DNA of 64,000 nt, taken from contig NZ_CANDOB010000001.1 of NCBI RefSeq assembly GCF_947387515.1, forward strand, positions 682,001 through 746,000. Reading direction: 5' to 3'. The translations under genes were made by a program, and so were the position numbers. The notes under the pieces were generated by a model that saw nothing but the letters and a program-made list of their open reading frames with translations, did no database searches and had not been told where the DNA came from. Numbering within the stretch: position 1 is the stretch's first letter; every line of letters begins with the position of its first letter. Positions 61,646 through 64,000 of this stretch are shown here, one piece after another. The DNA comes from Alkalihalobacillus sp. CinArs1 (GTDB lineage Bacteria; Bacillota; Bacilli; Bacillales; Guptibacillaceae).

Positions 61646-62839
61646 CTAGAAACCTAATAAATTCAGAATAACTCCTCCAACTACACCTAAAATAACGATA
61701 AGCCACGCTGGCACTTTCCAAATCGTTAACAAAGCAAATAAGATAGCACCTAAAGCAAAATCAGAACCGTCAAAGATGGAACTTTCAATGACTGGATCAT
61801 AGAAAGCCGCCAATAGAATCCCTACCACACTGGCGTTAACTCCCATTAATATGCCTTGGAAAGAAGCCCGCTTACGTAATTCACTTAAGAACGGTAATGC
61901 TCCAATAATAAGTAGAAAAGATGGTAGGAAAATAGCTATGGTAGCCACAACTGCTCCCGTTATCCCTTCCATCATCGTCCCGAGATAACTAGAAAAAGTA
62001 AACAATGGGCCCGGAACGGCCTGTGCCATACCATAACCTGCTAAGAACTCATCTGGAGACAGAAGGCCTTGAGGGACAAGCTCTCGTTCGATCATAGGCA
62101 ATACTACATGACCGCCACCAAAGACTAAGGAACCTACTCTGAAGAAGATATCAAAAATATTCAGTAACGGGTTGTTAACTGCTTTTGCAAGGATAGGCAG
62201 GGAAATAAGAGAAATTGCTAAAACAGTTAACGAAATAATACCTGTCTTCTTCGAGATATTAACGGGGAAAGGCTCAATTTTTGATTCTGCTTTATTTTTA
62301 AACAAAGCCAAGCCTACCATTCCAGCTGCTAGGATGATGATGATCTGAATCCATGCAGAAGGATACAGCAACATAATGAGGGCAGCAGCAAGTGCAATGG
62401 CCATTCTGCTTTTATCTGGTGTAAGTTTTTTACCTAAGCCAATTAGGGCGTGTAGGACAACAGCGGCTGCTACTATTTTAAGACTATGAATAAAGCCCGC
62501 ATCAGCCAAAGTGAAGTTTTGATATAGTAATGCGAAAATGACAAGAACAATAACGGAAGGAAGCGTAAAACCTAAAAAGGAAGTAATTCCACCAAGGATT
62601 CCCCCACGTAATATTCCTATAGAAATTCCAACCTGACTACTTGCCGGACCAGGAAGGAATTGACATAACGCGATCAAGTCTGCATAGGTTTTCTCATTTA
62701 ACCACTTTCGTCGATCGATATATTCATCCTTAAAATAAGCAAGGTGCGCGACCGGCCCACCAAATGAAGTTAATCCTAGTTTTGTAGATGTAAATAAGAT
62801 TTCTATAAGAGTTTGTATCTTATTATTCTTTTGACTCAA
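61646..62839 (-). CDS. chrA: Chromate transporter ChrA, two-domain type
   Basis: This CHR-superfamily membrane protein expels chromate in characterised members. The two homologous halves are clear: FGGPVAHLAYFKDEY with LPGPASSQVGI in the first, and FGGGHVVLPMIERELV with VPGPLFTFSSYLG in the second. Length is 397 with about ten helices. The start is TTG, five bases after AGGAGAG. It follows a padR-type regulator by 15 bases, forming an operon. Chromate as the real substrate is inferred. Confidence 0.9.
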   Translation of the reverse strand: MSQKNNKIQTLIEILFTSTKLGLTSFGGPVAHLAYFKDEYIDRRKWLNEKTYADLIALCQFLPGPASSQVGISIGILRGGILGGITSFLGFTLPSVIVLVIFALLYQNFTLADAGFIHSLKIVAAAVVLHALIGLGKKLTPDKSRMAIALAAALIMLLYPSAWIQIIIILAAGMVGLALFKNKAESKIEPFPVNISKKTGIISLTVLAISLISLPILAKAVNNPLLNIFDIFFRVGSLVFGGGHVVLPMIERELVPQGLLSPDEFLAGYGMAQAVPGPLFTFSSYLGTMMEGITGAVVATIAIFLPSFLLIIGALPFLSELRKRASFQGILMGVNASVVGILLAAFYDPVIESSIFDGSDFALGAILFALLTIWKVPAWLIVILGVVGGVILNLLGF

Positions 62840-62854
62840 TTCGTTCTCTCCTAA

Positions 62855-63160
62855 TCATTTAATTTCTTTAAAGAGTTCAAAGGCTTTAGCTCGAGCTTCC
62901 TGAAGGACAGAATCTCCCTTGTCAGTAATCCGATAGTACTTTCTAATCTTTCCATTCACGTTGACATCTTCCCGATCCAGCAGCAGGTCCTTTTCCATAT
63001 TGTGCAGGATAGGATATAGGGTGCCAGCACTAATTTCATAGCCGTGTTCATGCAGCTCTTCCAACATCCAAGACCCATAAATCGCTTCTTCTTTCGCATG
63101 GTGCAAGATATGAATTTGTATGAAGCCTAAGAAAAGTTTTCTCAATACTTTATTATCCAA
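62855..63160 (-). CDS. PadR-family transcriptional regulator
   Basis: This small winged-helix regulator of 101 residues has the family core YGSWMLEELHEHGYEISAGTLYPILHNME followed by a wing (NGKIRKYYRITDKG) and a dimerisation helix. I choose TTG at 63160, six bases after GAGGAGG; longer frames run into the operator. It is the first gene before chrA and probably represses both by binding the dyad at 63186-63212. Confidence 0.87.
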   Translation of the reverse strand: MDNKVLRKLFLGFIQIHILHHAKEEAIYGSWMLEELHEHGYEISAGTLYPILHNMEKDLLLDREDVNVNGKIRKYYRITDKGDSVLQEARAKAFELFKEIK

Positions 63161-63185
63161 GTAGTACCTCCTCATCAAGAATGCC

Positions 63186-63212
63186 AATATCGAAAATCGA
63201 TATTGATTTTCG
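63186..63212. promoter_or_regulatory. Predicted PadR operator
   Basis: Two overlapping perfect dyads are present: AATATCG-AAAAT-CGATATT (63186-63204) and CGAAAATC-GATATT-GATTTTCG (63191-63212). They lie just downstream of the -10 box, over the expected transcription start. Confidence 0.65.
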
Positions 63213-63217
63213 GAATC

Positions 63218-63246
63218 ATTATAAATCATCCACTTTGAATAAGCAA
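63218..63246 (-). promoter_or_regulatory. Promoter of padR-chrA
   Basis: TTGCTT (63241-63246) and a perfect TATAAT (63218-63223) are 17 bases apart on the minus strand. Confidence 0.7.
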
Positions 63247-63315
63247 TTTCACTCCTTAGAATTTACACTAACTTAATAAAATCACTTTAAATACACTATC
63301 AAAAAGGTTAGACAC

Positions 63316-63348
63316 GAAAAAATCACACCTGTAAATGAGGTGTGATTT
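63316..63348 (-). terminator. Terminator of the 145-residue membrane protein gene
   Basis: AAATCACACCT and AGGTGTGATTT pair, followed by TTTT on the minus strand. Confidence 0.85.
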
Positions 63349-63379
63349 CTTAGCTTGATCTTAAATCCATTTTTTAAAC

Positions 63380-63817
63380 TTATCTAGCCTTCTTATAAAC
63401 GAATGCGAGAATAAGTGAAAACATAAGATGTGTTCCTAGATTCATCATTTGCCCGGATGTAAACGCCTGTCCGATCATCGTTCCCATTCCCATCATCGCT
63501 GGCATTACGAGAAGAGGACCAATAATCCAAATCGCAATACCATGAACAACACCGAGAAGATAGGTTTTCGAAGTGAATACTGCAGCTGCACCAAATCCTA
63601 GGGCAAAGACGATACTGATCGCCATGTGAACGATCCAACCCACTGCTATACTCTCACTTCCCATCAACCCTGCGACCATGCCCATACGACCCATCATTTG
63701 CATAAGAAGACCGAAAATGATTCCAGCTACAATTCCACCGACCAATGATGCTTTTAATGATTTTGCGAAAGTTGGTCTGACTTCGGAGACAGTTTTAGCC
63801 GTTGCTACTTCAGACAT
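63380..63817 (-). CDS. Hypothetical four-helix membrane protein, Met/Gly-rich
   Basis: The 145-residue product has four hydrophobic segments rich in glycine and methionine (GGIVAGIIFGLLMQMMGRMG, LLVMPAMMGMGTMIGQAF). I recognise no family. Methionine-rich segments can bind copper, but no pattern here is specific. GAGG lies four bases before the ATG, with AAAGG further up. Confidence 0.65.
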   Translation of the reverse strand: MSEVATAKTVSEVRPTFAKSLKASLVGGIVAGIIFGLLMQMMGRMGMVAGLMGSESIAVGWIVHMAISIVFALGFGAAAVFTSKTYLLGVVHGIAIWIIGPLLVMPAMMGMGTMIGQAFTSGQMMNLGTHLMFSLILAFVYKKAR

Positions 63818-63920
63818 TGAACCTCACATCCTTTCATTTGATACTTTTATCATAAAACAATTAGAAATCGATAACTGTAAGCACGATTACAAAAGTAAAG
63901 AATATTCAGATTTAACACAA

Positions 63921-63956
63921 TCAAAAAAACTAGAATCCAATTAAGAATTCTAGTTT
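63921..63956 (-). terminator. Terminator of a gene entering from the right edge
   Basis: AAACTAGAAT and ATTCTAGTTT form a ten-base-pair stem with seven T on the minus strand. Confidence 0.8.
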
Positions 63957-63960
63957 CATG

Positions 63961-64000
63961 TTAATGTGATGATTCCTTTACGAATGGTGTTCCTCTATTA
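63961..64000 (-). CDS. C-terminal end of an unidentified gene, cut by the window edge
   Basis: A minus-strand frame open to the right edge ends ...RGTPFVKESSH at 63961, four bases before the terminator. Thirteen codons or fewer are visible, too few to identify the product. Confidence 0.4.
   Translation of the reverse strand, partial: NRGTPFVKESSH

Noticed and set aside
45355-63348. The two AATCACACCT stems (45.36 and 63.32 kb) as copies of a mobile repeat
   Set aside because: They share stem bases, but loops and flanks differ; both act as ordinary terminators.

Overview
The window is one chromosomal stretch of a low-G+C, endospore-forming Bacillaceae bacterium. The evidence is the spo0F gene, a YjcZ-type spore peptide, ytxGH, a complete menaquinone cluster in the Bacillus order (menF-D-H-B-E-C), Shine-Dalgarno sites close to AAAGGAGG, and frequent TTG/GTG starts. 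Several blocks keep the Bacillus subtilis gene order (pckA, ytlA-C-D, ytkD). The species cannot be fixed from the sequence alone. I see no rRNA, tRNA, CRISPR array, IS element or prophage.

Layout. 0-4.5 kb: the end of pckA, an ytlACD-type ABC importer and the ytkD Nudix hydrolase. 4.6-10.1 kb: a lipoprotein, small spore or stress-type proteins, a UvrD/PcrA-family helicase, tiny membrane peptides and a DUF3817 protein. 10.3-19.8 kb: menaquinone synthesis, with menFDHBEC on the minus strand and menA plus a hotdog thioesterase (menI candidate) on the plus strand. 19.8-25.9 kb: a zinc-ribbon peptide, a thermonuclease lipoprotein, the BmrC/BmrD drug exporter with a leader peptide and attenuator-type terminator, and an M42 peptidase. 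26-33.4 kb: a sugar kinase, an aldehyde dehydrogenase, speD, a squalene-hopene-cyclase family enzyme (sqhC), an unknown envelope protein and proC.

33.7-37.5 kb is a respiration block. A three-subunit ba3-type oxidase operon and fnr are transcribed on the minus strand, and a degenerate MobA-like gene diverges from fnr. Perfect TGTGA-N6-TCACA FNR boxes lie in front of the oxidase operon and between fnr and the MobA-like gene, so all three units look oxygen-regulated together. 37.6-44.3 kb: a CapA-type protein, an amidase, small proteins, a YuiD-type membrane protein, the yfmL helicase, an AIM24-family gene broken by an in-frame stop, and spo0F. 44.5-50.2 kb: a small gene with a strong sigma-B-type promoter, a GNAT enzyme, ytxGH, an HD alarmone-hydrolase-like protein with DUF418 and DUF2254 membrane proteins, and an ICMT-like protein. 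50.6-53.1 kb: proBA, which completes proline synthesis together with the distant proC.

53.2-64 kb is more accessory: an old-yellow-enzyme homologue, a P-loop kinase, a YxjI-like protein, a PP2C phosphatase beside an RsbR-type STAS protein that lacks both expected phospho-threonines, an iron alcohol dehydrogenase, several tiny membrane and zinc-ribbon proteins in AT-rich spacers, and a padR-chrA chromate unit with a clear palindromic operator. The points most worth a second look are the RsbR-like/PP2C pair, the FNR-box cluster, the bmr leader, the apparent AUC start of speD, and a near-consensus promoter at 40.7 kb that drives no intact gene.
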